DNA from: Lactobacillus ultunensis DSM 16047
GTDB lineage: Bacteria > Bacillota > Bacilli > Lactobacillales > Lactobacillaceae
Direction: 5' to 3'
Assembly: GCF_001436305.1 (NCBI RefSeq)
Contig: NZ_AZFO01000017.1
Span: forward strand, 1-43,691
DNA length: 43,691 nt
In this document: one piece after another, positions 25,695-34,594 of the stretch
How positions within the stretch are numbered: position 1 is the first letter of the stretch
How the letters are laid out: each line of letters opens with the position of its first letter
Translations under genes and position numbers: made by a program
Notes under the pieces: model-generated
Databases searched by the model: none
What the model saw: only the letters and a program-made list of their open reading frames with translations
Told to the model about the DNA's origin: nothing

Positions 25695-27369
25695 CTTTTA
25701 TACTTTTAATTAAATCCGCAGCATTCTGTTTAGCTGCATCTGTTACATCTTGTCCGGCCATCATTTGAGCAATAGCAGTAATGGTTTCTTCTTTACTTAA
25801 AGGTCCAATTTGAGTAAAGGTTGACCCATCTTTAACTTGTTTAGCTACTAGATAACGTTGATCACCTGCTGCAGCAACCTGTGGGGAGTGAGTAATAGCA
25901 ATAACTTGCTTATTATGACCAATAGAATGCATTTTCTTACCAATAGCAGCAGAAACACGTCCAGAGACACCAGTATCAATTTCGTCAAAGATCATGGTAC
26001 CTACTGGTTCAACTCGGCTAAATATTGATTTTAAAGCCAAAATAAGTCTAGATTGTTCACCGCCAGAAACTATTTTTACCAATGGCATCAGGTCCTCACC
26101 AGGGTTAGGTGCAATCAAGAACACAATTGAATCGGTACCCTTATCAGTAAAAGTCTTAGTTTCCTCAAAGTTGATTGAAAATCGAGCTTTTTCCATGTAA
26201 AGATCAGCTAACTCTTGTTTAATTTGTTCTTCCAAAGTATGAGCTACTTTTTCACGAATTAAGTGGAGTTTACGCGCTTTTTTAGTTAATCTCTCTTCAA
26301 CTTCAGCTACTTCCGCTTGTATTTTCTCTTCATCTAAACCACCAGTTTCAAACTGACCAAGTTCTTTTTGTACCTTGGCGTAGAAGTTAAAAACATCTTT
26401 TAAGGTCGGACCATACTTTTTCTTCAAAGAATTAAGCGTATCTAGGCGATTAGTAACGTACTGAAAACGTTCTTCATCAAAATCCATTTGATCCATTAAA
26501 TTTGATAATTCGCTTCGTGCATCATTTAAAGCATAGACACCATCGTCTACCGTTTTAGCAAAATCTTTAAACTTTGAGCCAAATTCAGTCAGATCAGTTG
26601 CCGCATTCTGAGCATCCCCCAATAAAGTTGCAATTCCATGCTCGTCATCGTCGTACAATTGCACGAAATAATTGGCAGTATCAGCAATCTTTTGATAATT
26701 ATTCAACTCATTATATTCTTCTTCTAACTTATCATCTTCTTGAGGATCTTCTAAATCCGCAGACTCTAATTCATTGTTCTGAAATTGAAGAATATCCTGT
26801 TTTTGTGCTAACTCCTGAGCATCCTGACGAAGATGACGCAATTTTTTAGTTAAATTCTGCCACTTGACGAAATCTGCCTGATAATCTTTCAAATCATCTT
26901 TAAAACTTGCTGGTGCATAATTATCGACTAGATCTATTTGGCGATCTTGATCCATTAAAATTTGTTGATCGTGCTGTCCATGAATATCTACTAAATAATG
27001 GCCAATTTCTCTTAAAACATTAATTGTTGTTAATTGCCCATTGATTCGAACTACATTTCTGCCTTTTACAGCTAATTCACGACTAATTACTAATTGATCA
27101 TCATCATGTGGTAAACCGTATTTATCACATAATTCAGCAATCTTATCTTTTTGGTCATCTAATTCAAATAATCCTGTAATTACAGCTTTCTTTTCACCTG
27201 AACGGATCATCTCTTTTTGACCACGACCACCCATCAATAAAGAAACTGCATCAATAATAATTGACTTACCAGCACCAGTTTCACCGATAATGACCGTCAT
27301 TTTTTCTTGAAAGCGAACCTTTAAGCTTTTAATAATTGCAAAGTTTTTAATATCCAGTTCGACTAACAT
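25687..27369 (-). CDS. recN: DNA repair protein RecN
   Basis: SMC-like ATPase that gathers DNA ends at double-strand breaks. The N-terminal head has the P-loop GETGAGKS at residues 29-36; a long coiled coil spans roughly 160-380; the C-terminal head has VSGGEQSRLILALKSIF and IFDEIDTGVSGR. 560 residues is normal. It follows tlyA by 10 nt. In Bacillus an argR/ahrC gene usually lies between these two; it is absent here. Confidence 0.95.
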   Translation of the reverse strand: MLVELDIKNFAIIKSLKVRFQEKMTVIIGETGAGKSIIIDAVSLLMGGRGQKEMIRSGEKKAVITGLFELDDQKDKIAELCDKYGLPHDDDQLVISRELAVKGRNVVRINGQLTTINVLREIGHYLVDIHGQHDQQILMDQDRQIDLVDNYAPASFKDDLKDYQADFVKWQNLTKKLRHLRQDAQELAQKQDILQFQNNELESADLEDPQEDDKLEEEYNELNNYQKIADTANYFVQLYDDDEHGIATLLGDAQNAATDLTEFGSKFKDFAKTVDDGVYALNDARSELSNLMDQMDFDEERFQYVTNRLDTLNSLKKKYGPTLKDVFNFYAKVQKELGQFETGGLDEEKIQAEVAEVEERLTKKARKLHLIREKVAHTLEEQIKQELADLYMEKARFSINFEETKTFTDKGTDSIVFLIAPNPGEDLMPLVKIVSGGEQSRLILALKSIFSRVEPVGTMIFDEIDTGVSGRVSAAIGKKMHSIGHNKQVIAITHSPQVAAAGDQRYLVAKQVKDGSTFTQIGPLSKEETITAIAQMMAGQDVTDAAKQNAADLIKSIKDE

Positions 27370-27379
27370 ACTTTCACTC

Positions 27380-28192
27380 CTAAAGACCGTTTACGGCACG
27401 TTCAACTACTTCTTCAGGTGTTCCATGCCAAAGATTTTGACCACCATTGGTCTCATCTTTTTGCAAATGAATTAAAAATTCAATATTTCCTTTACCACCC
27501 TTAATTGGTGAATAGTCTACGCCTAAAACATTAAATCCAATATCCAGTGCTTTTTGCATTGTGTGTTGGATAACTTGTTTATGAACTTCATGATCATGTA
27601 CGATACCATGTTTACCAACATTTTCTGGACCTGCCTCAAACTGCGGCTTAATTAAACAAACAGCATCGCATTTATCCTTTAAGATGTCATACATTGGTGG
27701 CATGATTAAATCCAAAGAAATAAAGGATACATCAGTCATGGCAAAATCAGGCAAGCCTTGATTAAAATCTTCAGGCTTAGAATAACGGAAATTTTGCTTT
27801 TCCATTACTACTACACGTGGATCATCACGTAACTGCCAAGCAAGTTGGTTATATCCTACATCTAATGCATAAACCATTTTAGCTCCATTTTGTAAAGCTA
27901 CGTCGGTAAAACCACCTGTAGAAGCACCAATATCCAAGCAAATCTTGTTATTCAAGTCAATTTGAAAAACCTTTAAAGCTTTTTCCAACTTGAAGCCACC
28001 ACGAGAAACGTATTTTTTACCATCATCCTTGACATAGAACTTCTCTCCCTCAGGAAATTTAGTTCCGCTTTTATCAATTCTTTGGTGATTATGATCAGAA
28101 ACTAATCCTGCCATAATTGCTCTTTGTGCAGCAGAACGAGAATGAAAAACTCCCTCCTCTGCCAACAAAATATCTGCTCTCTTTTTTGCCAT
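27380..28192 (-). CDS. tlyA: TlyA family rRNA 2'-O-methyltransferase
   Basis: The 270-residue protein joins an N-terminal S4 RNA-binding domain (about residues 4-65, RADILLAEEGVFHSRSAAQRAIMAG) to an FtsJ-type methyltransferase with the SAM motif LDIGASTGGFTD at 86-97. Homologues methylate 16S and 23S rRNA ribose; the old name hemolysin A is misleading. The ATG directly follows the ispA stop, with AAAGGTG upstream inside the ispA end. Confidence 0.9.
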   Translation of the reverse strand: MAKKRADILLAEEGVFHSRSAAQRAIMAGLVSDHNHQRIDKSGTKFPEGEKFYVKDDGKKYVSRGGFKLEKALKVFQIDLNNKICLDIGASTGGFTDVALQNGAKMVYALDVGYNQLAWQLRDDPRVVVMEKQNFRYSKPEDFNQGLPDFAMTDVSFISLDLIMPPMYDILKDKCDAVCLIKPQFEAGPENVGKHGIVHDHEVHKQVIQHTMQKALDIGFNVLGVDYSPIKGGKGNIEFLIHLQKDETNGGQNLWHGTPEEVVERAVNGL

Positions 28193-29062
28193 TTATAACA
28201 CCTTTTGATATAGATCAAAAAAGCCAGATAAAATTTTCCCATTTAAACCATGCAAGTCATCTTTAGCTTGCTTGATTAAATTTTTAAGTTCTTTCCGACT
28301 CTTATCAATTCCTAACAAAGTTAATGTATTGTTCTTGCCTTCTTCTTCATCCTTATGAGTTGCTTTACCAGCTTCTTCACTTGTTTCAACTACATCAACT
28401 AAATCATCATAAATTTGATAAGAACGCCCAAAAGCCTTAGCAAAATCTACTAATTTTACTTGTTCAATATCAGTAGCTCTAGCATACACTGCTGCCATTT
28501 CTACACTAGCCTGAATTAAACAGCCAGTTTTCAACCATTCCATCTTATTAATAAATTTTGCATCTCCAGCCACACTAGCATTATTAGTAGAATCAATATC
28601 TAAATATTGACCCCCAACCATGCCATTAGGGCCGACAGCTTTGGTAATCATTGCTGCTAATTTAGCAGAATTGCTACCTTCAGCAATCCATTGAATACCC
28701 ATTGGCAAAAGTGCATCCCCAGCTAGAATCGCTTCAGCTTCGCCCCATTTTTTATGACTAGTTAATTTACCACGACGATAATCATCATTGTCCATTGCTG
28801 GTAAATCATCATGGATTAACGAATAAGTATGAATCAATTCAATTCCACAGGCAATTCGAATTTCAGGCTCTTCAATTTTTTTACCTAAAACATTCAATGT
28901 TGCTAAGAAAAGCAAAGGACGCAATCGTTTACCACCTGCCATGACAGAATAAGCCATAATTTGACTAATTTTCGGATCTTCAACCTCATCTGCCAAATGC
29001 TTTGCTAAATAATCATCAATTACTGGTGTCCAATCATTTTTAAAATAAGTAAATTCTGTCAT
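28193..29062 (-). CDS. ispA: Farnesyl/geranyl diphosphate synthase
   Basis: Chain-elongating prenyltransferase (289 residues) that makes farnesyl diphosphate for undecaprenyl carrier synthesis. The first aspartate-rich motif DDLPAMD is at residues 85-91 and the second, DDLVD, near 217-221; GGKRLRP is at 43-49. The ATG at 29060-29062 follows the xseB stop by one base, with GAGGAAT as ribosome site; an eight-codon longer start is less likely. Precursor supply in lactobacilli is normally the mevalonate route (family knowledge), and no dxs is next to it. Confidence 0.94.
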   Translation of the reverse strand: MTEFTYFKNDWTPVIDDYLAKHLADEVEDPKISQIMAYSVMAGGKRLRPLLFLATLNVLGKKIEEPEIRIACGIELIHTYSLIHDDLPAMDNDDYRRGKLTSHKKWGEAEAILAGDALLPMGIQWIAEGSNSAKLAAMITKAVGPNGMVGGQYLDIDSTNNASVAGDAKFINKMEWLKTGCLIQASVEMAAVYARATDIEQVKLVDFAKAFGRSYQIYDDLVDVVETSEEAGKATHKDEEEGKNNTLTLLGIDKSRKELKNLIKQAKDDLHGLNGKILSGFFDLYQKVL

Positions 29063-29063
29063 T

Positions 29064-29306
29064 TTATTCCTCTGGAGCTGATGCATTATTAGGGTCTAAT
29101 TTATGTTCCGTACCATCACTATCGATCAACTTAGCCACAGTTTCCTCTGCACTAGTTAACTTTTTATCTAAATCACGACTAATTTTTACTCCTTCTTGGA
29201 ATTGCTTCAAAGCATCTTCCAATGGAACGTTACCATTTTCTAAATTGGTAACAATTTGTTCTAAATTATTTAATTGTTCTTCAAAATTATTCTTTTTAGT
29301 TGGCAT
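29064..29306 (-). CDS. xseB: Exodeoxyribonuclease VII small subunit
   Basis: An 80-residue helical protein that binds XseA. FEEQLNNLEQIVTNLENGNVPLEDALKQFQEG is replaced here only in detail from the family pattern, with the second helix ISRDLDKKLTSAEETVAKL. The start overlaps the xseA stop by one base and the end is one base from ispA, so the three are translationally coupled. Confidence 0.94.
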   Translation of the reverse strand: MPTKKNNFEEQLNNLEQIVTNLENGNVPLEDALKQFQEGVKISRDLDKKLTSAEETVAKLIDSDGTEHKLDPNNASAPEE

Positions 29307-30658
29307 TATTTATCTTCCTTCGTCTTTGTAACTATTGCTACTGCTTGACCATCCTTAAAATGCAAATTTAACTGATCCTTTGTCTTAACTTGTTTAATAG
29401 AACTAATTGTACGCCCTTGCTCATCGGTAGTATAAACAAAGCCACGTTCAAGCGTCTTTAGTGGACTATAATCATCTAACTGCTGGACGACTTTAGCAAA
29501 GCCGCTGCGTTTATCTTTTAGATAGTGTTGCATATTATCCACTAAACGTTTAATCAAAAACTGTTCTTGTTGCTTCACTTGGTGAACTTGCTTATCTGGA
29601 TTCACACTAAGTAGTCTTTGTTTCAATAACTGATAGCTTTGATTTGAGCGATTTAGTTGATTTTTCATGCTATTATCTAAGCGTTGTTTTAAACGATCAA
29701 CTGTTTCAATTTGTTGATCATACAACCTTGTGGGTTCACGCATAATAACCGAGTTTTTAATTCGATTCAAGCGATCACGCCTTTCACGAATTATAGCTTG
29801 CATACTAGAAAATAACCGACTACGTAATTGCTGAATCCCCGCTAATTCATCTACTAGATTTGGAGTTGCATATTCAGCAGCTGCAGTAGGTGTTGCAGCT
29901 CGTGCATCAGCAACTAAATCACATAAAGTGGTATCAGTTTCATGTCCAACTGAGGAAATAACCGGCATTGTCATTGCATAAACTTGTCGAACCACTTTTT
30001 CTTCATTAAAGGGCCACAAGTCTTCAAGTGAGCCACCGCCTCGACCGATAATCATAACATCATATTTGTCACCTTGAGCCGCAATTTGTTGCATAGCACT
30101 AACTAATGAATCAGCAGCTGTATCTCCTTGAACCTGAGCAGGAAATAAATCAATTTCAGCATGAGGGAAACGTCGATTAGCGGTTACCATAATATCGTGA
30201 ATAACCGCACCTGAGGCACTAGTAACCACTGCAATTCGATCAGGAAAACGTGGTAGTTTTTTCTTATGTTCAGGATTGGTGAATAAACCTTCTTTAGCTA
30301 ATTTAGCCTGCAACTGCTTAAGTTGCTCATATAAAGCGCCTAACCCTGCTGGTTCCATACTTTCTGCATAGAATTGGTATGAACCTTGTGGGCCATAAAC
30401 ACTTACATAACCAACAACATAGACTTTCATTCCTTCTTCAGGCTTGAACTTTACTTTATCAAAATATGAACGAAACATAACCACATTTATTTTAGATTTC
30501 TCATCCTTCAGTGAAAAATATTGATGAGAGTTTCGCCGATAACGAAAGTTAGATAATTCACCCTGCAAAAAAACCTTGTGTAGATACGGGTCATTTTTAA
30601 ATTTTTGAGTAATATAATAGTTTAAATCTGTAACCGTTAAGTATTTATCTTCGGTCAT
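29306..30658 (-). CDS. xseA: Exodeoxyribonuclease VII large subunit
   Basis: Catalytic subunit that degrades single-stranded DNA. The N-terminal OB-fold (about residues 1-100, LTVTDLNYYITQKFKNDP, then FLQGELSNFR) is followed by the catalytic core with RGGGSLEDLWPFNEE and VGHETDTTLCDLVADARAATPTAAAE in two blocks, and a long helical tail. 450 residues is normal. The ATG overlaps folD by 14 nt with GGAGAC upstream. Confidence 0.95.
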   Translation of the reverse strand: MTEDKYLTVTDLNYYITQKFKNDPYLHKVFLQGELSNFRYRRNSHQYFSLKDEKSKINVVMFRSYFDKVKFKPEEGMKVYVVGYVSVYGPQGSYQFYAESMEPAGLGALYEQLKQLQAKLAKEGLFTNPEHKKKLPRFPDRIAVVTSASGAVIHDIMVTANRRFPHAEIDLFPAQVQGDTAADSLVSAMQQIAAQGDKYDVMIIGRGGGSLEDLWPFNEEKVVRQVYAMTMPVISSVGHETDTTLCDLVADARAATPTAAAEYATPNLVDELAGIQQLRSRLFSSMQAIIRERRDRLNRIKNSVIMREPTRLYDQQIETVDRLKQRLDNSMKNQLNRSNQSYQLLKQRLLSVNPDKQVHQVKQQEQFLIKRLVDNMQHYLKDKRSGFAKVVQQLDDYSPLKTLERGFVYTTDEQGRTISSIKQVKTKDQLNLHFKDGQAVAIVTKTKEDK

Positions 30659-31496
30659 TTTGTCTCCTAGTCAATTTAACTACTGCTTCCATCAAGAATT
30701 GTACAGTAAGAGGGCCAACGCCGCCAGGTACAGGTGTAATGTAGCTAGCTTTTTCTTTAACATTTTCAAAGTCAACGTCTCCTACTAACTTACCATTCAC
30801 ATGATTTATACCTACGTCAACTACAATTGCTCCATCCTTAATCATATCAGCAGTGACCAAGAAAGCTTGTCCCGTAGCTGAAACGACTATATCAGCATGT
30901 TTTGTTAGGTCTTCCAAATTTTGAGTTTTAGAATGAGCAATCGTTACAGTAGCATCTTGTTCTAACATCAAAGCGGCAAGGGGCTTGCCAACAATATTGC
31001 TACGTCCAATAATTACTACATTTTTACCGGCTAAAGAGATGTGATAGTGCTTCAATAATTCAATTATTCCCTCAGCTGTTGCTGGTTCAACAAAATGATT
31101 ATCCATCCACAAACGGCCTGTATTAGCTGGAGTCAAACCATCAACATCTTTATCAGGATTGATTCTTGCAAGCAATTCATCTGCATCAATTTGATCTGGT
31201 GCCGGTAATTGAACCATTACACCATTAATTTTAGGATCAGAATTTAACTTATCAATTAGTTTCAGTGCTTCTTCTTGACTAGTATCCGCACTTAATTGAT
31301 AAACATCTTGCACAATTCCTATTTTTTCTGCACGCCGTTTCTTCATACGTACATAAATTTTACTAGCAGGATCGTCTCCAATATTAATTACGCAAAAATG
31401 GGGTACTATTCCTTCACTTTTTAGTTTCTTAACCTTTTCTTTAAGATTTTGCGCTAACAGATTTGCAACTGCTTTTCCATCAAGAATCTTTCCCAA
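30645..31496 (-). CDS. folD: Bifunctional methylenetetrahydrofolate dehydrogenase/cyclohydrolase
   Basis: Makes 10-formyl-tetrahydrofolate for purine synthesis and Fmt. The 283-residue protein has the catalytic region YVRMKKRRAEKIGI (Lys in the YxxxK motif), QLPAPDQID, GRSNIVGKPLA and the ending ITPVPGGVGPLT. The start is TTG, 7 nt after AAGGAG. A strong terminator lies between nusB and this gene with no room for a normal promoter after it, so it probably relies on read-through. Confidence 0.95.
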   Translation of the reverse strand: MGKILDGKAVANLLAQNLKEKVKKLKSEGIVPHFCVINIGDDPASKIYVRMKKRRAEKIGIVQDVYQLSADTSQEEALKLIDKLNSDPKINGVMVQLPAPDQIDADELLARINPDKDVDGLTPANTGRLWMDNHFVEPATAEGIIELLKHYHISLAGKNVVIIGRSNIVGKPLAALMLEQDATVTIAHSKTQNLEDLTKHADIVVSATGQAFLVTADMIKDGAIVVDVGINHVNGKLVGDVDFENVKEKASYITPVPGGVGPLTVQFLMEAVVKLTRRQNDRR

Positions 31497-31514
31497 TTAA
31501 TTTCTCCTTACTGT

Positions 31515-31549
31515 TAAAAAAATAGCCGGCAAAAAAATGCCGGCTATTA
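31515..31549 (-). terminator. Terminator between nusB and folD
   Basis: An 11-bp perfect GC-rich stem (31538-31548 with 31521-31531) with a 6-nt loop and seven T on the minus strand. The stem starts 7-8 nt after the nusB stop and the T run ends about 18 nt before the folD start. Confidence 0.88.
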
Positions 31550-31555
31550 TCGTTA

Positions 31556-31948
31556 TTAAACAAAGTTTGCTAACATGCCATTAATAAATGGTTTTTCTTT
31601 TGGCTCAGCAAATTCGTCACATAAATTTAAAGCTTCATTAACTGCGGCTTTAGGATCAATTTCATCACTCTCTTTAATTTCAAAAAGAGCAACTTCCATG
31701 ATAGCAACCACAATTTGACTTACACGTTCAAGACGCCAGCCCTTTTTTAAATGATTAGTTAATTCAGACTGTAAATCTTCACGATTTTTAAGTACGCCTT
31801 CGATTAGTTTCTTCGAATAGGCAGAAAGCTGTTTTAAATTAAGCGTTGCGACGACTTTTGCTTCAACCTCTTCAGCATTTAAATCTGGCTCTTGATTAGC
31901 CAAATATACTGCTTGCATAGCAACTTTGCGACTTTCGTGTTGGTTCAT
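31556..31948 (-). CDS. nusB: Transcription antitermination protein NusB
   Basis: All-helical RNA-binding factor that, with NusE/S10, supports antitermination on rRNA operons. The 130-residue protein starts NQHESRKVAMQAVYL and ends PKEKPFINGMLANFV, both typical. The start overlaps the stop of the Asp23 gene (TAATG). A strong terminator follows directly. Confidence 0.95.
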   Translation of the reverse strand: MNQHESRKVAMQAVYLANQEPDLNAEEVEAKVVATLNLKQLSAYSKKLIEGVLKNREDLQSELTNHLKKGWRLERVSQIVVAIMEVALFEIKESDEIDPKAAVNEALNLCDEFAEPKEKPFINGMLANFV

Positions 31949-32382
31949 TATTTCTCTACTTCATCCTCCGGAAACAGCTCTGAGGTAGTCTCCTCAGTGT
32001 CTTTTTCATCTTCTGGGAAAGCTAGACCTACAACATGAACATTAATTGCTTTAAGTTCAAGGTCAGTCATTTGCAACAATTGTGCTTTTAGCTTTTTTTG
32101 CAATTCCATACCGACCTTAGGAACGTTCACACCACTTTCAAGGTATACGTAAACGTCAGCAATTAATTTATTATCTTCATCGACTTTTACATTAACACCT
32201 TTACCATGATCCTCACGACCAAGAACCCAATTAAGTCCAGATTTAAGACTACCACGCATTCCAGCGACGCCATCTACTTTTTCGGCGGCAATACCCAAAA
32301 TAACTTCAAGCACACTTGGATCAATCTTAATTTGTTCGCTGTTTTCTTCGCCACTTAAGAGAATTTTTGAACTATCTGCCAT
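31948..32382 (-). CDS. Asp23/Gls24 family protein (YqhY-like)
   Basis: A 144-residue Asp23-domain protein, the second of the window. The N-terminal part (SSKILLSGEENSEQIKIDPSV) leads into the domain with VEVILGIAAEKVDGVAGMRG and NVPKVGMELQKKL, and the tail is acidic (FPEDEVEK). In Firmicutes this gene regularly sits with efp and nusB, and in Bacillus YqhY is linked to fatty-acid (acetyl-CoA carboxylase) control; the same role here is inference. Confidence 0.9.
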   Translation of the reverse strand: MADSSKILLSGEENSEQIKIDPSVLEVILGIAAEKVDGVAGMRGSLKSGLNWVLGREDHGKGVNVKVDEDNKLIADVYVYLESGVNVPKVGMELQKKLKAQLLQMTDLELKAINVHVVGLAFPEDEKDTEETTSELFPEDEVEK

Positions 32383-32399
32383 TTTGTTACCTCAAAGAA

Positions 32400-32969
32400 C
32401 TACTTATTTGCACGAGATACGTATGTACCATCAGTAGTGTTAATAGTTAAAACGTCACCTTCATTAATAAAGAATGGTACGTTAACTACCAAACCAGTTT
32501 CCATAGTTGCTGGCTTACCACCACCTGATGAAGTATCACCTTTAATATTAGGTTCGGTCTTAGCAACCTTCAAATCAACTGTGTTAGGCAGTTGAATACC
32601 TAAAGTTTCACCATCGTGCATAATTACATTAACAACCATGTTTTCAAGTAAGTACTTGGATTCGTCACCAATTTGTTCATTAGGAATAGCTAATTGGTCA
32701 TAAGTAGAAGTATCCATAAATACGTAACTTGAACCATCGTTGTATAAATATTGCATTGACTTAGTTTGAATATCTGCAGTTTCAACCTTAGCAGTTGAAC
32801 GGAAAGTATATTCCTGTACAGCACCAGTTCTCAAGCTCTTTAACTTTGAACGTACAAAAGCACTACCTTTACCTGGTTTTACGTGTTGGAATTCAACAAT
32901 GCGCCATAAATCGTTATTGTATTGAATAGTTAAGCCATTCTTGAATTCGTTAACTGAAATCATTGTCAT
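32400..32969 (-). CDS. efp: Elongation factor P
   Basis: Relieves ribosome stalling at proline runs. The 189-residue protein has three OB-like domains; the loop normally carrying the modified residue reads [16 protein letters not shown] with the tip Lys at the usual place. The start at 32969 (MTMISVNEF) is 6-7 nt after GAGGG; a start two codons in is possible. The gene block efp-asp23-nusB follows pepP, which is the normal order. Confidence 0.95.
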   Translation of the reverse strand: MTMISVNEFKNGLTIQYNNDLWRIVEFQHVKPGKGSAFVRSKLKSLRTGAVQEYTFRSTAKVETADIQTKSMQYLYNDGSSYVFMDTSTYDQLAIPNEQIGDESKYLLENMVVNVIMHDGETLGIQLPNTVDLKVAKTEPNIKGDTSSGGGKPATMETGLVVNVPFFINEGDVLTINTTDGTYVSRANK

Positions 32970-33049
32970 ATTAAGTCCCTCATTTCTACATTAATATCTT
33001 ACCAATCTTAAACCGTTTTGGCTATAACTTCGACCCATTAAAATCTAAA

Positions 33050-34159
33050 CTAAAGAGAAATCAACTCATCTTTAGGTAAAGTCGATAAAGTTTCAGGCGT
33101 TTGATTATGAACTAAAATATCATCTTCAATTCTAACGCCACCTTTATCTGGTAGATAAATTCCTGGTTCAACAGTGTGTACCATATTATTAACAAGTTTA
33201 GTTGTTCTAAATGGTAAAGCTGGTTGACACAGTTCATGAATTTCTAAACCTATGCCGTGACCAATACCATGCCCAAAAAATTGACCATAGCCTTGTTCGG
33301 TGATGTAATCCCGAGCTGCTTTATCAACGTCATGACCAGTATTTCCTACCACCGCAGCTGCAATTCCACGACGTTGTGCTTCATGCACAATATCATAAAT
33401 TTTATGCATCTCAGCATCAACTGTACCTAAGGACACTGTTCTAGTAATATCTGCAGCGTAACCATGATAAAAGCTACCAAAATCGATAACTATCATGTCG
33501 CCTTCTTCAATTTCCTTATCGCTAGCTACTCCATGAGCCCAAGCAGAACGTACCCCTGAAGCAACAATTGTATCAAAGTCTGGACCATCTCCGCCATTGA
33601 CTTTGAATAAATAATCTAGCTTAGCACCAATAGCTCGCTCTTTCACACCTGGCTTAATCATAGGCAAAATAGCTTTGAAACTCTCCATTGAAATATCAAT
33701 TGCTTTACGTAAAGCGGCAATTTCTAATTCATCTTTAACGTTTCTTACACGTTCAACAAGTTCCTCAACTATTTCAAAATCAGCATCAGGATTTAAATCC
33801 TTTAGCTTAACGTATTCACTGGCAGAAACGAATTCACCTTCAACTAAGACTCTTTTAACATTCATTTTTTTAAGGGCTTTAGTTAGTTCTTCATAGTCAC
33901 TTGAATGTTTCATTACAACATCCATTTCACCTGGAGCCTGTGCTTTAATCTGACCAGCAAAGCGAGAATCTGATAAAAGTGTCCGATCACCATTAGCACT
34001 CAAGATCAATTGAGCTTCTTCACCGGTAAAATTGGTTAGATAACGATAATTGGCTTGATTAAAAATAATCATTGCATCAGCATTATGTTTTTTAATCAAA
34101 GCTGCAACTTGATCAATTCTTCGATTGATCAACGTTAATAATTCTTGCTTTTCTTCCAT
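33050..34159 (-). CDS. pepP: Xaa-Pro aminopeptidase (M24 family)
   Basis: Cytoplasmic metallopeptidase that removes an N-terminal residue before proline, useful for casein-type peptides imported by Opp. The creatinase-type N-terminal domain is about residues 1-130. The pita-bread domain has metal ligands in VIDFGSFYHGYAADITR, GHGIGHGIGLEIHE, TVEPGIY and GVRIEDD. I chose the ATG at 34157-34159 (369 residues) after AAGG; eight upstream codons include no better site. It could equally be named PepQ, but domain layout favours PepP. Confidence 0.9.
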   Translation of the reverse strand: MEEKQELLTLINRRIDQVAALIKKHNADAMIIFNQANYRYLTNFTGEEAQLILSANGDRTLLSDSRFAGQIKAQAPGEMDVVMKHSSDYEELTKALKKMNVKRVLVEGEFVSASEYVKLKDLNPDADFEIVEELVERVRNVKDELEIAALRKAIDISMESFKAILPMIKPGVKERAIGAKLDYLFKVNGGDGPDFDTIVASGVRSAWAHGVASDKEIEEGDMIVIDFGSFYHGYAADITRTVSLGTVDAEMHKIYDIVHEAQRRGIAAAVVGNTGHDVDKAARDYITEQGYGQFFGHGIGHGIGLEIHELCQPALPFRTTKLVNNMVHTVEPGIYLPDKGGVRIEDDILVHNQTPETLSTLPKDELISL

Positions 34160-34192
34160 ATCAGAGACCTTCTTTGCATACAATTTCTATTA

Positions 34193-34198
34193 ATTATA
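34193..34198 (-). promoter_or_regulatory. Probable -10 box of the pepP promoter
   Basis: Minus-strand TATAAT 34 nt before the pepP start codon. No convincing -35 box lies at the right distance, so only the -10 is marked. Confidence 0.4.
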
Positions 34199-34234
34199 CT
34201 AAATTTAGGCCCCTAATAGCTAGAAAAGGCCATG

Positions 34235-34264
34235 AAAAAAGGCGGGTGGCTCAAGCTACTCGCC
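34235..34264 (-). terminator. Terminator after rpmA
   Basis: A 10-bp GC-rich stem (34241-34250 with 34255-34264) with a 4-nt loop and six T on the minus strand. Two pairs are A-C mismatches in the minus-strand RNA but G-U in the plus-strand RNA. Confidence 0.7.
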
Positions 34265-34285
34265 TCATTCTTTTGTCTATCTGAA

Positions 34286-34582
34286 TTACTTAGCTTCTTC
34301 AGCTGGGTATACAGAAACTTGCTTCTTGTACTTGCCAAGACGTTCAAACTTAACAACGCCATTTACAAGTGCAAATAAAGTATCGTCTCCACCTTGACCT
34401 ACGTTCTTGCCTGGGTGAATCTTAGTACCACGTTGACGGTAAATAATAGTACCTGCGTGGATAGTTTGACCGTCACCAGCCTTAGCGCCTAAACGACGAC
34501 CAGCTGAGTTACGACCGTTGGCAGTAGAACCGCCACCCTTGTGGTGGGCAAATAATTTCATACCTAAAATATTCATAATCAT
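34286..34582 (-). CDS. rpmA: 50S ribosomal protein L27 with short N-terminal leader
   Basis: Large-subunit protein whose N-terminus reaches the peptidyl-transfer centre. The 98-residue frame begins [11 protein letters not shown], followed by [32 protein letters not shown] and [12 protein letters not shown] in the usual order. The leader before AHHKGG resembles the Firmicutes extension that Prp protease removes after a phenylalanine, but it lacks the normal NLQFF sequence. The ribosome site (GAGGTGA) sits before the leader, so it is translated. It starts 12 nt after rplU and there is no prp gene between them. Confidence 0.95.
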   Translation of the reverse strand: MIMNILGMKLFAHHKGGGSTANGRNSAGRRLGAKAGDGQTIHAGTIIYRQRGTKIHPGKNVGQGGDDTLFALVNGVVKFERLGKYKKQVSVYPAEEAK

Positions 34583-34594
34583 TTCACCTCTGAA

